64,000 bases of DNA from Lachnospiraceae bacterium (GTDB lineage Bacteria > Bacillota > Clostridia > Lachnospirales > Lachnospiraceae). Location: positions 30,039 through 94,038 of the forward strand of contig JAFQCK010000089.1 of the NCBI GenBank assembly GCA_017416465.1, written 5' to 3'. The position numbers and the translations under genes are program-made. Shown piece after piece: positions 1-9,305 of this stretch (positions are counted from its first letter, which is position 1; each line of letters begins with the position of its first letter). The notes under the pieces were generated by a model, which ran no database searches, had not been told where the DNA came from, and saw only the letters and a list, made by a program, of their open reading frames with translations.

Positions 1-524
1 TACTTACAGATGATACGGTTCTTGATTTAAGTATTACAGGTAATGAAGCATTTACAGTAGACCCTATTAAAGTAGATTTTAGTAATATTACATGTTATGG
101 AACTGAATCAACAATTGATTCGGCAAGAGGTGCATATGATGGCACTGGAGCAGGTAAAAAAGTTGGTGTAATGACAAGCGTTGGTATTGATACAAATGGT
201 AACGTTGTTGCAGCGTATGATAACGGCGATAATGAAATTATCGGACAGCTTGCAGTTACAACTTTCTCTAACCCGTCTGGTTTGGAAAAGGTTGGAGAGA
301 ATATGTTTGGTGCAACACTTAACTCTGGTGAATTTAATGGAGTAGGAAGTGATATTGCTACAACTGGTGGTTCGATAACTTCCGGAGTTCTTGAAATGTC
401 AAACGTGGATTTGGCTTCGGAATTTACTGATATGATTGTTACTCAGAGAGGATTTCAGGCTAATTCAAGAGTTATTACAACATCTGATACAATGATAGAA
501 GAATTATTAAGTTTGAAGAGATAA
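1..524 (+). CDS. flgE: Flagellar hook protein FlgE, C-terminal part (5' end outside window)
   Basis: The reading frame is open from base 3, so this is the 3' end of a longer gene. FlgE forms the hook that joins the basal body to the filament. The last ~40 residues match the conserved C-terminal helix of axial rod/hook proteins: a NVDLASEFTDMI stretch followed by QRGFQANSRVI and a TSDTMIEELL end. FlgE rather than FlgG or FlgF is inferred from position just before flbD, motA and motB, the usual order in Firmicute fla/che operons. The internal ATG at 171 is not the true start. Confidence 0.9.
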   Translation, partial: LTDDTVLDLSITGNEAFTVDPIKVDFSNITCYGTESTIDSARGAYDGTGAGKKVGVMTSVGIDTNGNVVAAYDNGDNEIIGQLAVTTFSNPSGLEKVGENMFGATLNSGEFNGVGSDIATTGGSITSGVLEMSNVDLASEFTDMIVTQRGFQANSRVITTSDTMIEELLSLKR

Positions 525-534
525 TAGTGTAAAA

Positions 535-578
535 AAGAGGCTGTTGTAAAAAACTAAAATTCAACAGTCTCTTGATTT
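535..578 (+). terminator. Hairpin after flgE (dispersed GAGGCTGTTG family)
   Basis: A 12-bp stem (535-546 with 562-573, one G-T pair) encloses a 15-nt A-rich loop. The T-run after it is poor, so it may be a weak terminator or an mRNA-stabilising end. Near-identical stems occur at 61778-61822 and, shorter, at 56024-56054. Confidence 0.6.
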
Positions 579-641
579 ATGTAAAAAATATCAGGTAAAT
601 TATAGAAATAATAAAAATACATAAAATGGAAGGTATGCCTT

Positions 642-827
642 ATGATTGAACTTACAAGATTGAATGATACAAAATTAACAGTTAATTGTGATTTGATTGA
701 ATTTATAGAAGAAACACCTGATACTATAATTACTTTTTCAACAGGAACTAAATTGGTGGTTAGGGAAAAAACAAATGAGATAAAAGATAAGATAATAGAA
801 TATAAAAGAAATATATTTATAATGTAA
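642..827 (+). CDS. flbD: FlbD/SwrD-type flagellar protein
   Basis: A 61-aa protein of the FlbD family, which sits between the hook gene and motA in Firmicute and spirochaete fla operons. It opens with the family pattern MIELTRLN, followed by a predicted beta-rich core ending in VVREKTNEI. In Bacillus subtilis the homologue SwrD raises flagellar motor power; the same role here is inferred. The ATG at 642 is preceded by GGAAGG. The size is normal for the family and the gene lies between flgE and motA. Confidence 0.85.
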   Translation: MIELTRLNDTKLTVNCDLIEFIEETPDTIITFSTGTKLVVREKTNEIKDKIIEYKRNIFIM

Positions 828-949
828 AAAGTGTTTGGCTAAATGACATTTTTGTGGTAAAATACTAGATAGTATTATTGGGTTTGGAGTTTGGATATAT
901 TAAATCCAATAGAATATATTTAAAATACATAGGTAGGTGGCAAAAGATA

Positions 950-1744
950 ATGGATATTGCTTCAATAGTGGGTTTGGTACTTTGTGCCGTATTGGTTGTG
1001 TTTGGTATAACGGTAGATGATGGATTTAGTGTTTTACAGAACTTTTACGATTTACCGTCCATTTTTATTACTCTTGGTGGTTCGTTTGCATGTACACTTG
1101 TATATTTTTCTTTAAAAGACTTTGTTACTGCGATTAAGGCTTTTAAGATAGTATTAAAAGAGCCTACCAGTAAAGAGTTGGAGACTATTAAGAATATAAT
1201 AGACTTGTCAAATGTTGCAAGAAAAGAAGGTTTACTTGCTTTGGAAGAAGCTGTTAATGAACTTGATGATGAATATCTTAAGAAAGGTATTTTATTAATA
1301 GTTGATGGTACTGATCCTGAACTTGTAAGAGCTATTATGGAAACAGAGATGGTTTGCATTGATAACAGGCATAAGAAAGTTGTGAGTTTTTATGATACAC
1401 TTGCGGCGATGGGACCTGCTTGGGGTATGATTGGTACTCTTATAGGTCTTATTAATATGCTTAAGAATTTGAGTGATATTGCATCGGTTGGACCAAATAT
1501 GGCGATTGCTCTTTTGACAACGTTATATGGTTCATTATTGGCTAACTGGATTGCTTTTCCGGTTGGTGGTAAGCTTAGATACAATAATGAAATTGAAATT
1601 ATGCTAAAAGAGGTTACAATCGAGGGTCTTTTATCTATTCAGGCTGGTGAAAATCCTCGTGTAATAGAAGAAAAATTAAAATCATTCCTCTCACCTGAAC
1701 AGAGAACGGAATTTTCTGAAGGTGATGAAAACGGGGGTGAATAA
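950..1744 (+). CDS. motA: Flagellar motor stator protein MotA
   Basis: MotA forms with MotB the ion-conducting stator in the cytoplasmic membrane that turns the rotor. The 264-aa product has four predicted membrane segments (two near the N-terminus, two around residues 150-210). It carries the conserved proline-containing segment GPAWGMIGTLIGLINML before the third helix. The start is set at ATG 950 behind AGGTGG; the in-frame TTG at 878 adds 24 residues that fit no MotA. The stop is 2 nt before motB, indicating translational coupling. Whether H+ or Na+ is used cannot be told. Confidence 0.93.
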   Translation: MDIASIVGLVLCAVLVVFGITVDDGFSVLQNFYDLPSIFITLGGSFACTLVYFSLKDFVTAIKAFKIVLKEPTSKELETIKNIIDLSNVARKEGLLALEEAVNELDDEYLKKGILLIVDGTDPELVRAIMETEMVCIDNRHKKVVSFYDTLAAMGPAWGMIGTLIGLINMLKNLSDIASVGPNMAIALLTTLYGSLLANWIAFPVGGKLRYNNEIEIMLKEVTIEGLLSIQAGENPRVIEEKLKSFLSPEQRTEFSEGDENGGE

Positions 1745-1746
1745 TT

Positions 1747-2574
1747 TTGGCTAGAAGAAAAGAAGAAACATCTTCAGGCGGAGGTAATTGGATTAATACC
1801 TTTGCGGATTTGATGAATCTGCTTTTGTGTTTCTTTGTACTGTTGTTTGCGATGTCGACAGTTGACGAGGATAAGTTTGAAGAGCTAGTTGCCTCTCTTT
1901 CCGCAAGTTTTGGTATTTTGGAAGGAGGTTCAACTTCTGTTATTGAAGGAACTTTGATTTCAGCAGGTGTCGATAATCTTAATGAACTTGACCAGTATTA
2001 TGAAAGTATAGGTCTTAATAAAGAAGGCACGGAAGATACGTTTAGTAATGAACTTAATGAATATGATGGTGCTGAGTTGATGGAGATTATTAAGGATAAA
2101 GGTGCTGAAGCATCAGAACAGATGGCGGATGAGATTGAACAACAGGCAGAAGAAATGAATATTTCAGAACAGATAGAAGTTGAGTTTACGTCTCAGTATG
2201 TGATGATTGTTTTGAATGGAGCTTTGTTATTTGATCCGGCTAAGACAGAGATAAGAAAAGAAAGTGTTCCGCTGGTTGACAAGGTTGGAGATATATTGAA
2301 GAATTATTCATCTTCAATGATTGAGATAACAGGATATACAGATAATATTCCTCTTATCGGCGATCCAAAATATGATGACAACTGGGATTTATCTACTGCC
2401 AGAGCAAAAACGGTGATGATGTATCTTGTTAATAAAAAAGGAATGAGCTTAGAAAAACTTAAGTCTGCCGGAAGAGGAGAGAATGATCCGATTGCTACAA
2501 ATGATACAGCGGAAGGTCGAGCTCAAAACAGAAGGGTAGAAGTTAAGATATATAATGAATATAGTATGGAATAA
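1747..2574 (+). CDS. motB: Flagellar motor stator protein MotB
   Basis: A 275-aa partner of MotA that anchors the stator to peptidoglycan. The N-terminal cytoplasmic tail is followed by one membrane helix with the ion-binding aspartate D21 (TFADLMNLLLCFFVLLFAMS). The C-terminal half is an OmpA-like peptidoglycan-binding domain (ITGYTDNIPL, then NWDLSTARA and GRGENDPIATN, ending RRVEVKI). The start is TTG at 1747, two bases after the motA stop, using GGGGTGA inside motA as ribosome binding site. Confidence 0.94.
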   Translation: MARRKEETSSGGGNWINTFADLMNLLLCFFVLLFAMSTVDEDKFEELVASLSASFGILEGGSTSVIEGTLISAGVDNLNELDQYYESIGLNKEGTEDTFSNELNEYDGAELMEIIKDKGAEASEQMADEIEQQAEEMNISEQIEVEFTSQYVMIVLNGALLFDPAKTEIRKESVPLVDKVGDILKNYSSSMIEITGYTDNIPLIGDPKYDDNWDLSTARAKTVMMYLVNKKGMSLEKLKSAGRGENDPIATNDTAEGRAQNRRVEVKIYNEYSME

Positions 2575-2589
2575 GTATTGGAGGAAAAG

Positions 2590-3102
2590 ATGAAGAAGAG
2601 TCTGTTAAGTATTATTACTCTTGCGTTGGTACTTTTGAATACGATTTTGACGGCTATTATGGTATTTGTAATTATACCATCCACACAGGATTCTAACAGA
2701 ATTGTAAAAAAAGTAGCTGATGCCATTAACCTGGAGATGGGTGATGAGGAAAATATTGATTTATCAAATATTCCGTTGGAGGAATGTGAAACTTTTGATT
2801 TGGAAACAAAACTTACAATTTCGTTAAAAAAAGGTTCGGATGGAAAAGAACATTATGCAGTAATTTATCCGACACTTTTGCTATATAAGAATGGTACGAG
2901 CTATTCTAAAAATGTTGCTACGTTAAAAGAGAAAAAAGCTCTTGCAACTCAGAATATCCAAGAAGTTGTACAGAAATATACAGCAACAGAGTTGAAAAAC
3001 AATCCTGATGCAATAAGACAGGAGGCATTAAAAGAACTCCAGGAAATTTTTGGTAAAGATTTAATTGTTCAGGTTGTGTTTGGAACAACTACAATTCAGT
3101 AG
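2590..3102 (+). CDS. fliL: Flagellar basal-body-associated protein FliL
   Basis: A 170-aa single-pass membrane protein. FliL rings surround the stator and stabilise torque generation. The N-terminal helix (ITLALVLLNTILTAIMVFVI) is followed by a periplasmic-side domain with the late motif QEIFGKDLIVQVVFG typical of FliL C-termini. Start ATG 2590 has GGAGG five bases upstream; the in-frame TTG 2578 is rejected. It lies between motB and fliM as in most fla operons. Confidence 0.87.
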   Translation: MKKSLLSIITLALVLLNTILTAIMVFVIIPSTQDSNRIVKKVADAINLEMGDEENIDLSNIPLEECETFDLETKLTISLKKGSDGKEHYAVIYPTLLLYKNGTSYSKNVATLKEKKALATQNIQEVVQKYTATELKNNPDAIRQEALKELQEIFGKDLIVQVVFGTTTIQ

Positions 3103-3125
3103 ATAGACTTAGGAGGTGAGGGTGC

Positions 3126-4103
3126 GTGAGCGAAGTATTATCTCAAAATGAGATAGACGATTTGCTAAAAGCATTGAGTACCGGGGAATTGGACGTTGAA
3201 GCGTACAGTAGCCCTAAAGAAGCTCAGGTTAAGGATTATGATTTTACCCGTCCTGCAAAGTTCTCTAAAGAACATCTACGAACCCTGGAGATTATTTTTG
3301 AAAACTATGGCAGGTTGCTATATACAAACTTACCGGCGTATTTAAGAAAGAATGTACAAGTGGAGGTTGTGAATTCAGAAGCGGTTGCTTATTCAGAATT
3401 TGCAAATGCTTTATCAAATCCGGTTCTCTTGTGTATGGTGGATTTTGAACCACTGCAGGGAAAGGTTTTGATGGAATTAGCACCAACACTCGGTTATGCA
3501 ATTATAGACAGATTGCTGGGTGGTACAGGAGAAACTCTGGAAAAGAAAAGAGATTTTTCGGAAATAGAGATTTCTATAATAGAGAGAATAATTTCAATAT
3601 GTATAGAGTTATTGAGAGAGCCTTGGGCGAATGTTGTAGAACTTAATCCAAGATTAGAGAAAATTGAGACCAATTCACAATTTGCACAAGTTGTTTCGCC
3701 AACTGAGATGATAGCGATTGTGACACTAAACTTAAAGATTGGTGATATTGAAGGTCTTATGAATATATGTCTTCCATTTTTAACATTAGAGCCGGTTATG
3801 GATAAGTTAAATACTAAGTATTGGTATTCAACGATGAAAGCTAAAGAGGAAGCTGTATATGAAGAAACAATAGAAATGTTAATTTCTAAAGCTAAAATAC
3901 CTATTAAAGCAGTTTTAGGAAGCAGTTCGATTTCAGTAGCTGATTTTGCTAATCTGCAAAAAGGTGATATTATAAAACTAAACTCAGGTATTGAGGATGA
4001 ACTTACTGTGTATGTTGGAAATATAAGTAAATTTAAGGCTTTGCCGGGTTCGGCAGATGATAATTATGCAGTAAGAGTCACATCAATAATCAGAGAGGAG
4101 TAA
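3126..4103 (+). CDS. fliM: Flagellar switch protein FliM
   Basis: FliM is the middle part of the C-ring and receives CheY-P. The N-terminus has the CheY-binding helix (LSQNEIDDLLKAL), followed by the CheC-like middle domain (LLGGTGE region near residue 135) and a C-terminal SpoA/FliN-like domain (LQKGDIIKL around residue 280). The 325-aa length is normal. Start is GTG 3126 with AGGAGGTGAG nine bases upstream. It is followed after 4 nt by fliY. Confidence 0.95.
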   Translation: MSEVLSQNEIDDLLKALSTGELDVEAYSSPKEAQVKDYDFTRPAKFSKEHLRTLEIIFENYGRLLYTNLPAYLRKNVQVEVVNSEAVAYSEFANALSNPVLLCMVDFEPLQGKVLMELAPTLGYAIIDRLLGGTGETLEKKRDFSEIEISIIERIISICIELLREPWANVVELNPRLEKIETNSQFAQVVSPTEMIAIVTLNLKIGDIEGLMNICLPFLTLEPVMDKLNTKYWYSTMKAKEEAVYEETIEMLISKAKIPIKAVLGSSSISVADFANLQKGDIIKLNSGIEDELTVYVGNISKFKALPGSADDNYAVRVTSIIREE

Positions 4104-4107
4104 ACCG

Positions 4108-5409
4108 ATGGATGGAATGTTATCGCAAGAAGAAATTAATGCGTTACTAAGTGGTATCGGCGGTGATGAGCCGGAAGAAACTCCGGTAGAAGAATTATTT
4201 GAAATGCCGGTTTTAGAAGATACTCCTTCAGCTAACACAGAAGAATTTCTTTCAGAAATGGAAAAAGATACGGTTGGTGAGATTTCCAACATAAGTATGG
4301 GAACAGCAGCAACAACCCTATCGTCGCTGGTTAATCAAAAAGTTAATATCAGTACCCCGGTTGTATCTTATGCAATATGGGATGACTTGGTAAATAGCTA
4401 TGATAGACCATGTGTATTCCTTCAAATCCACTATAAAGAAGGACTTGATGGAAATAATATACTTATTTTAAAAGATGTCGATGTTAAAGTTATTGCGGAT
4501 CTTATGATGGGTGGTGATGGTACTAACATTGATGGAGAGTTAGGAGAACTTCATTTGAGTGCCATATGTGAGGCAATGAATCAGATGATGGGTTCAGCGG
4601 CTACTTCGTTATCTTCAATGTTAGGAATAAAGATTGATATTAGTCCACCAACTGCAAGCTTGATTGACTTAAATGCAAATCTTGAAGAAGAGATGGTACA
4701 AGAGTACATTAATAAAGGATTTGTAAGAAATTCATTTGAGATGACTATTGGTGATTTAGTAGATAGTGAGATAATGCAATTATTTCCGGTTGACTTTGCT
4801 AAGAGTTTATGCAATAGTTTTTCTGGTAAAGATGATAGTTCAAGTAGTGTTGTTCAGTCAGTACCGGAAACTAAGGAACCGGAAGTGAAAGTACCTGAAG
4901 TACCGGTTGTTAATACGATGGAACCACAGGTGTCACAACCACAAGCTACAGCACAACCAATTGATATGAACCAAATGCCTTATGGTAATATGGGATACCC
5001 TCCTAATATGATGGGATATGGAGCAATGCCTTATCAGATGCCACCATATCAGGCAGGAATGATGCCACAGATGGCAATGCCTACACAACAAAGTATGCAG
5101 CCGACAATGCAGGAAGTAAACGTTCAACCTGCACAGTTCCAGGCTTTCGCTAGTGATTTGGCGGCTGTTACTCAAAAGGAAAACATTAATCTTATTATGG
5201 ATGTACCTTTAGAGGTTACAGTTGAGTTAGGAAGAACAAGTAAATCAATTCAAGATATTCTTGAATTTTCGCCGGGTACAATTATTGAACTTGATAAAAT
5301 AGCAGGAGAACCGATAGATGTGCTCGTAAATGGCAAATACGTCGCAAAGGGCGAAGTTGTTGTAATTGAAGAGAGTTTTGGGGTCCGTGTTACAGAAATA
5401 ATAAAATAA
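4108..5409 (+). CDS. fliY: Flagellar switch protein FliY (CheC domain fused to FliN)
   Basis: A 433-aa C-ring component with CheY-P phosphatase activity known in Bacillus. Order seen: an N-terminal CheY-P-binding-like helix (MLSQEEINALLSGIG), a CheC/FliY domain (~50-230) with both phosphatase helices (GEISNISMGTAATTL; CEAMNQMMGSAATSL), a Pro/Met/Gln-rich linker (~240-340, rich in MPYQMPP-like sequence) and a C-terminal FliN/SpoA domain (~355-433). The low-complexity linker is unusually Met/Gln/Pro rich and probably flexible. Confidence 0.93.
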   Translation: MDGMLSQEEINALLSGIGGDEPEETPVEELFEMPVLEDTPSANTEEFLSEMEKDTVGEISNISMGTAATTLSSLVNQKVNISTPVVSYAIWDDLVNSYDRPCVFLQIHYKEGLDGNNILILKDVDVKVIADLMMGGDGTNIDGELGELHLSAICEAMNQMMGSAATSLSSMLGIKIDISPPTASLIDLNANLEEEMVQEYINKGFVRNSFEMTIGDLVDSEIMQLFPVDFAKSLCNSFSGKDDSSSSVVQSVPETKEPEVKVPEVPVVNTMEPQVSQPQATAQPIDMNQMPYGNMGYPPNMMGYGAMPYQMPPYQAGMMPQMAMPTQQSMQPTMQEVNVQPAQFQAFASDLAAVTQKENINLIMDVPLEVTVELGRTSKSIQDILEFSPGTIIELDKIAGEPIDVLVNGKYVAKGEVVVIEESFGVRVTEIIK

Positions 5410-5432
5410 CTTATTTGATAGGAGAGAGAATA

Positions 5433-5795
5433 ATGGCAAAAAATATTATGATTTGTGATGACGCAGCGTTTATGAGAATGATGATTAAGGATATTCTTAC
5501 AAAAAACGGATATAATGTAGCAGCTGAGGCTGAAAATGGAGCAAAAGCAGTTGAAAAATATTCTGATGTTAAGCCGGATTTAGTAATGATGGATATTACA
5601 ATGCCGGAGATGGATGGTATTCAGGCACTTAAGAAGATTAAAGAAATGGATCCAAGTGCAACAGTTATTATGTGTTCTGCTATGGGTCAGCAGGCAATGG
5701 TTATTGAATCTATTCAGTCGGGAGCAAAAGACTTTATTGTTAAGCCATTCCAGGCAGACAGAGTAATTGAAGCTGTAAAGAAAGCAGTAGGTTAA
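5433..5795 (+). CDS. cheY: Chemotaxis response regulator CheY
   Basis: A 120-aa stand-alone receiver. CheA phosphorylates it, and CheY-P binds FliM/FliY to set motor rotation. It has the acidic pair DD, the phosphoacceptor D54 in MMDITMPEMDG, the switch region CSAMG and the late lysine in IVKPF. Start ATG 5433 follows AGGAGAGA; the in-frame TTG 5415 is rejected. Its place between fliY and fliO is standard in Firmicutes. Confidence 0.94.
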   Translation: MAKNIMICDDAAFMRMMIKDILTKNGYNVAAEAENGAKAVEKYSDVKPDLVMMDITMPEMDGIQALKKIKEMDPSATVIMCSAMGQQAMVIESIQSGAKDFIVKPFQADRVIEAVKKAVG

Positions 5796-5820
5796 TTAAA
5801 AGGCAACATGGAGGCATAAG

Positions 5821-6204
5821 ATGTACATAGTTGCAAGTACCGGATTAAATAGCGTAGTTCAGTTAATAACATTAATAATAATATTTTGTTTAATATTGTT
5901 TTTATGTTACTGGACTACGAGGTTTATTGGTGGTTACCAGAAGAGTGCTTTAAAATCTACTAATTTTGAAGTGATTGAAGCGTTTAGGATTTCAAATACG
6001 AAATTTATTCAGATTATTAGAATCGGTGAAAAATATCTGGTTATTTCAGTATGTAAGGATAGTATTAATCTTCTTACTGAATTATCAAAAGATGAAGTGG
6101 TTATTCAGGAGAAAAAAGAAGATATTTCTTTTAGTAAGATACTGGAAAAGGTGAATTACAAAGGAAGGCAAGGAAGTAGTAATGACAAAGAAGATGATAA
6201 TTAA
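5821..6204 (+). CDS. fliO: Flagellar export-apparatus protein FliO
   Basis: A 127-aa protein with one membrane segment (residues ~12-35) and a small cytoplasmic domain. FliO helps assemble the FliP ring of the flagellar type III export gate. The sequence pattern (RFIGGYQKSALKSTNFEVIEAFRI, quoted in part: TNFEVIEAFRI, IGEKYLVISV) and position between cheY and fliP support the call. It overlaps fliP by 23 nt. The family is poorly conserved, so synteny carries much of the weight. Confidence 0.82.
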   Translation: MYIVASTGLNSVVQLITLIIIFCLILFLCYWTTRFIGGYQKSALKSTNFEVIEAFRISNTKFIQIIRIGEKYLVISVCKDSINLLTELSKDEVVIQEKKEDISFSKILEKVNYKGRQGSSNDKEDDN

Positions 6205-7012
6205 AAAAACATTTAGACAGTTATTAAAAATATCTTGTCTAATTGCATTGATTTTTAGCTTTGTTATTGTTAATAATTTGTCAGTATATGCTACAACAGT
6301 TGAAGAGCCTACTGTTGTTACCGAAACAGATAATGATACCGGAAATATTTTAGGAATTAATATATCAACAACTGAAGATGGGGGATTATCTGGAGCATTG
6401 CAAATAGTTTTGGTGCTTACAGTAATCGCCCTTTGTCCGTCAATATTAATTATGTTGACTTCGTTTACAAGAATTATAATTGTATTACATTTTACGAGGT
6501 CAGCACTTAATACACAGACAACACCGCCTAACCAGGTATTAATCGGACTAGCATTGTTTTTGACTGTATTTATAATGGCTCCTGTATTTAATGAGATTAA
6601 TACCAATGCAATTAAGCCTTTAAATAAAGGCGAGATTACTCAGGAAGAAGCATTAGAAGCAGGAATGGAGCCTATTAAAACTTTTATGCTTAACAATGTC
6701 AGAGATGAGGATTTAGATGCTATGGCTTCAGTTGCAGGAATAGAAAGTATTTCAACAAGAGAAGAGATTCCACTAAGGGTATTGATTCCTGCATTTATGT
6801 TAAGTGAAATCAGAATTGCTTTTTGGATAGGCTTTTTGATTTATATACCATTTGTTGTTATAGATATGGTAGTATCATCAACGTTGATGGCTATGGGTAT
6901 GATGATGTTGCCACCAACAACCATTTCATTACCATTTAAGATTCTTTTATTTGTACTTGCAGATGGTTGGAATCTGATAATAGTAAATTTAATGAAGACA
7001 TTTATAGTATGA
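6182..7012 (+). CDS. fliP: Flagellar export-gate protein FliP
   Basis: A 276-aa core subunit of the type III export gate. An N-terminal signal-like segment (residues ~15-37, ending near VYATT) is followed by the conserved body with ILIMLTSFTRIIIVLHF, then LIGLALFLTVFIMAPVF, and the end motif MMLPPTTISLPFKILLFVLADGW. Start ATG 6182 lies inside fliO behind GGAAG. Length and motifs are complete. Confidence 0.95.
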   Translation: MTKKMIIKKTFRQLLKISCLIALIFSFVIVNNLSVYATTVEEPTVVTETDNDTGNILGINISTTEDGGLSGALQIVLVLTVIALCPSILIMLTSFTRIIIVLHFTRSALNTQTTPPNQVLIGLALFLTVFIMAPVFNEINTNAIKPLNKGEITQEEALEAGMEPIKTFMLNNVRDEDLDAMASVAGIESISTREEIPLRVLIPAFMLSEIRIAFWIGFLIYIPFVVIDMVVSSTLMAMGMMMLPPTTISLPFKILLFVLADGWNLIIVNLMKTFIV

Positions 7013-7057
7013 CCATAAACGTAGTAATGACATAGAATTTAGAAAGGAAGAAGCAAA

Positions 7058-7327
7058 ATGACACAAGAAGCAGTTTTAGATATTGCCAGTGATGCTATAT
7101 GGACAATTATTGTAGCATCAGGTCCACTTTTGCTTGTATCGTTAATAGTAGGTTTGATTGTCAGTATTTTTCAGACTGTTACATCAATTCAGGAACAGAC
7201 ACTTACATTCATTCCTAAGTTGCTTGGAATGTTTGCGGTTCTTATATTATTAGGGTCGTTTATTCTTAATACTATAGTAACCTTTATGACGAATCTTTGG
7301 AGTAGTTTTGGAGATTATATTTTATGA
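7058..7327 (+). CDS. fliQ: Flagellar export-gate protein FliQ
   Basis: An 89-aa, two-helix membrane subunit of the export gate. It has the family pattern GPLLLVSLIVGLIVSIFQ and QEQTLTFIPKLL. It overlaps fliR by four bases (ATGA), so translation is probably coupled. A GAAAGGAAG ribosome site precedes ATG 7058. Confidence 0.94.
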   Translation: MTQEAVLDIASDAIWTIIVASGPLLLVSLIVGLIVSIFQTVTSIQEQTLTFIPKLLGMFAVLILLGSFILNTIVTFMTNLWSSFGDYIL

Positions 7328-8100
7328 TTGAATTAACATTTAATCAGAATACAATTGAATATTTATTGTTAATTCTTGTAAGAATAACTGCATTTATGAC
7401 TACATCACCTATTTTTGGAGATAGAGCAATACCGGCAAAGGTTAAAATTTCTATTTCTATATGGGTTACTATTCTTATGTATTATATAATGCCGGAAGTG
7501 GCAGTTGAATATGCTACGATTATAGATTTTAGTATATTGGTGGTTAAGGAAGCAATTACGGGGTTGCTTATAGGCTTTGCAGCTTATATCTGCAATACGA
7601 TTATTCATTTTTCAGGAAAAATCATAGATATGGAGATAGGACTTTCTATGGCGCAGGTTTTTGACCCGAGCACCAATACCTCAACAGGTTTAACAGGAAG
7701 TTTATATTCATATCTTTTAATGTTATTAATGATAGTTTCAAATATGCATATATTTTTAATAAATGCAATAGTTGATTCTTATAAATTAATACCTATAGGA
7801 GGAGTTTCTATGGGTAGTACCATGTATGATACTGTTTTAGGATTTATGACAAATTTTATTGTAATAGGTTTTAGGATAGTTTTACCGGTTTTTGCAGCGA
7901 TTTTATTGTTAAACTGTATTCTTGGTATTATGGCGAGAGTTGCACCGCAGATGAATATGTTTGCGGTTGGTATACAATTAAAGGTTATGGTAGGCTTGTT
8001 TGTAATATTTGTAACAATAAGCATACTTCCAACATTAGCCAATTTCATTTTTGAGTTAATGCAGGATATGGTTAAAGAAATTATACAGGGAATGATTTAG
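7324..8100 (+). CDS. fliR: Flagellar export-gate protein FliR
   Basis: A 258-aa polytopic subunit that closes the FliP-FliQ-FliR gate. Several long hydrophobic helices span the protein. Family marks include RITAFMTTSPIFGDRAIPAKVK and the MAQVFDPSTN motif near residue 110. It starts within fliQ (ATGA overlap), and its stop overlaps the GTG start of flhB. Confidence 0.94.
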   Translation: MIELTFNQNTIEYLLLILVRITAFMTTSPIFGDRAIPAKVKISISIWVTILMYYIMPEVAVEYATIIDFSILVVKEAITGLLIGFAAYICNTIIHFSGKIIDMEIGLSMAQVFDPSTNTSTGLTGSLYSYLLMLLMIVSNMHIFLINAIVDSYKLIPIGGVSMGSTMYDTVLGFMTNFIVIGFRIVLPVFAAILLLNCILGIMARVAPQMNMFAVGIQLKVMVGLFVIFVTISILPTLANFIFELMQDMVKEIIQGMI

Positions 8101-9263
8101 TGGAAAAAAAACAAGTGTTTTTAGGAAAAGAGCTATTCTTTAAATATAATCTTCAGTTTTTTGCTAAGGATGGACCGGGAGGAGAAAAAACTGAGCCGGC
8201 TACGCAAAAAAAATTAGATGATGCAAGAAAAGAAGGTAATGTTGCTAAAAGTAAAGATTTAGTTACAGCGGTAGTATTGGTAGTAGTATTTGTGCTTTTA
8301 CAATTTACTATTGGAAATATTGGTGAGGGATTTATGGAAACATATGTAAATGTTTATTCTAAAATACCTACATATGCCATTCAGTTAGCTGATGAAATAA
8401 CATATACTGCGGTTGGTAATCTTTTTGCAGATGCGTTTAAAACAGCTATAATAGCTTTTATTCCATTATTAGGAGCAGTATTTGTTATATCATTTATTGG
8501 AGATTTAGTACAAGTAAAGTGGCAGATTACAGGAAAACCGTTAGCTCCCAAATTTAGTAAGATTAATCCCATAAGTGGTTTTAAGAAGATATTTTCATTA
8601 CAATCAGTTGTTAATTTATTAAAGTCACTCGCACTTGTTGGAATTATTTTTTTTGTGGTATATCAAACCATTTCAGATAAAACAGGTATATTGTTTAATC
8701 TGTATGAAGTAAGCCTTATGGAAGCACTTGGAGTAATAGGTGAAATGGTTATATCTTTGGGGCTAAAGATAAGTATAATTTATTTGATAGTTGGTTTAGG
8801 TGATTTTGCTTATCAGAAAATAAAGTTTAAAAATGATATGAAGATGACCAAACAGGAAATTAAAGATGAAATGAAGAATTCTGAAGGTGATCCTCAGATA
8901 AAAGGTAAGATTAGACAGAAAATGAGACAGGCATCAATGCGAAGAATGATGCAGGAATTGCCTACAGCAGACGTAGTAATTACTAACCCTACACATTATG
9001 CGGTTGCTCTTAAATATGAATCAGAAAAATCAAGAGCACCAATAGTAATTGCTAAAGGTGAAGATTATTTGGCTATGAAGATTAAAGAAAAAGCTAAAGA
9101 ATGTTCAATTGAAATTGTGGAAAATAAACCACTTGCAAGAGCATTATATGCAAACGTTGATATTGGACAGGAAATCCCTGAAGAATTATATCAGGCAGTA
9201 GCAGAAGTTCTTGCATATGTATACGGTCTTAAAAATAAAACAATACAAAGACCTAATTATTGA
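8100..9263 (+). CDS. flhB: Flagellar export switch protein FlhB
   Basis: A 387-aa export-gate protein that changes substrate class from rod/hook to filament. An N-terminal extension (residues 1-25, KYNLQFFAKDG) precedes the family start (GGEKTEPATQKKLDDARKEG). Four membrane helices (~45-240) and a cytoplasmic domain follow, with the autocleavage motif NPTH at about 296-299. Start GTG 8100 shares a base with the fliR stop. Neither fliR nor flhB is fused, unlike in some clostridia. Confidence 0.95.
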   Translation: MEKKQVFLGKELFFKYNLQFFAKDGPGGEKTEPATQKKLDDARKEGNVAKSKDLVTAVVLVVVFVLLQFTIGNIGEGFMETYVNVYSKIPTYAIQLADEITYTAVGNLFADAFKTAIIAFIPLLGAVFVISFIGDLVQVKWQITGKPLAPKFSKINPISGFKKIFSLQSVVNLLKSLALVGIIFFVVYQTISDKTGILFNLYEVSLMEALGVIGEMVISLGLKISIIYLIVGLGDFAYQKIKFKNDMKMTKQEIKDEMKNSEGDPQIKGKIRQKMRQASMRRMMQELPTADVVITNPTHYAVALKYESEKSRAPIVIAKGEDYLAMKIKEKAKECSIEIVENKPLARALYANVDIGQEIPEELYQAVAEVLAYVYGLKNKTIQRPNY

Positions 9264-9305
9264 ATAGAAAATAATTTACTTTATATATAGAAAGGAGAGC
9301 ATGAA

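Noticed and set aside
878-949. 24-residue N-terminal extension of MotA from TTG 878
   Set aside because: The extension matches no MotA, and ATG 950 has a better ribosome site and starts the first membrane helix correctly.
6085-6606. 173-aa minus-strand ORF over fliO-fliP
   Set aside because: It is antisense to two strongly recognisable genes and has no features of its own.
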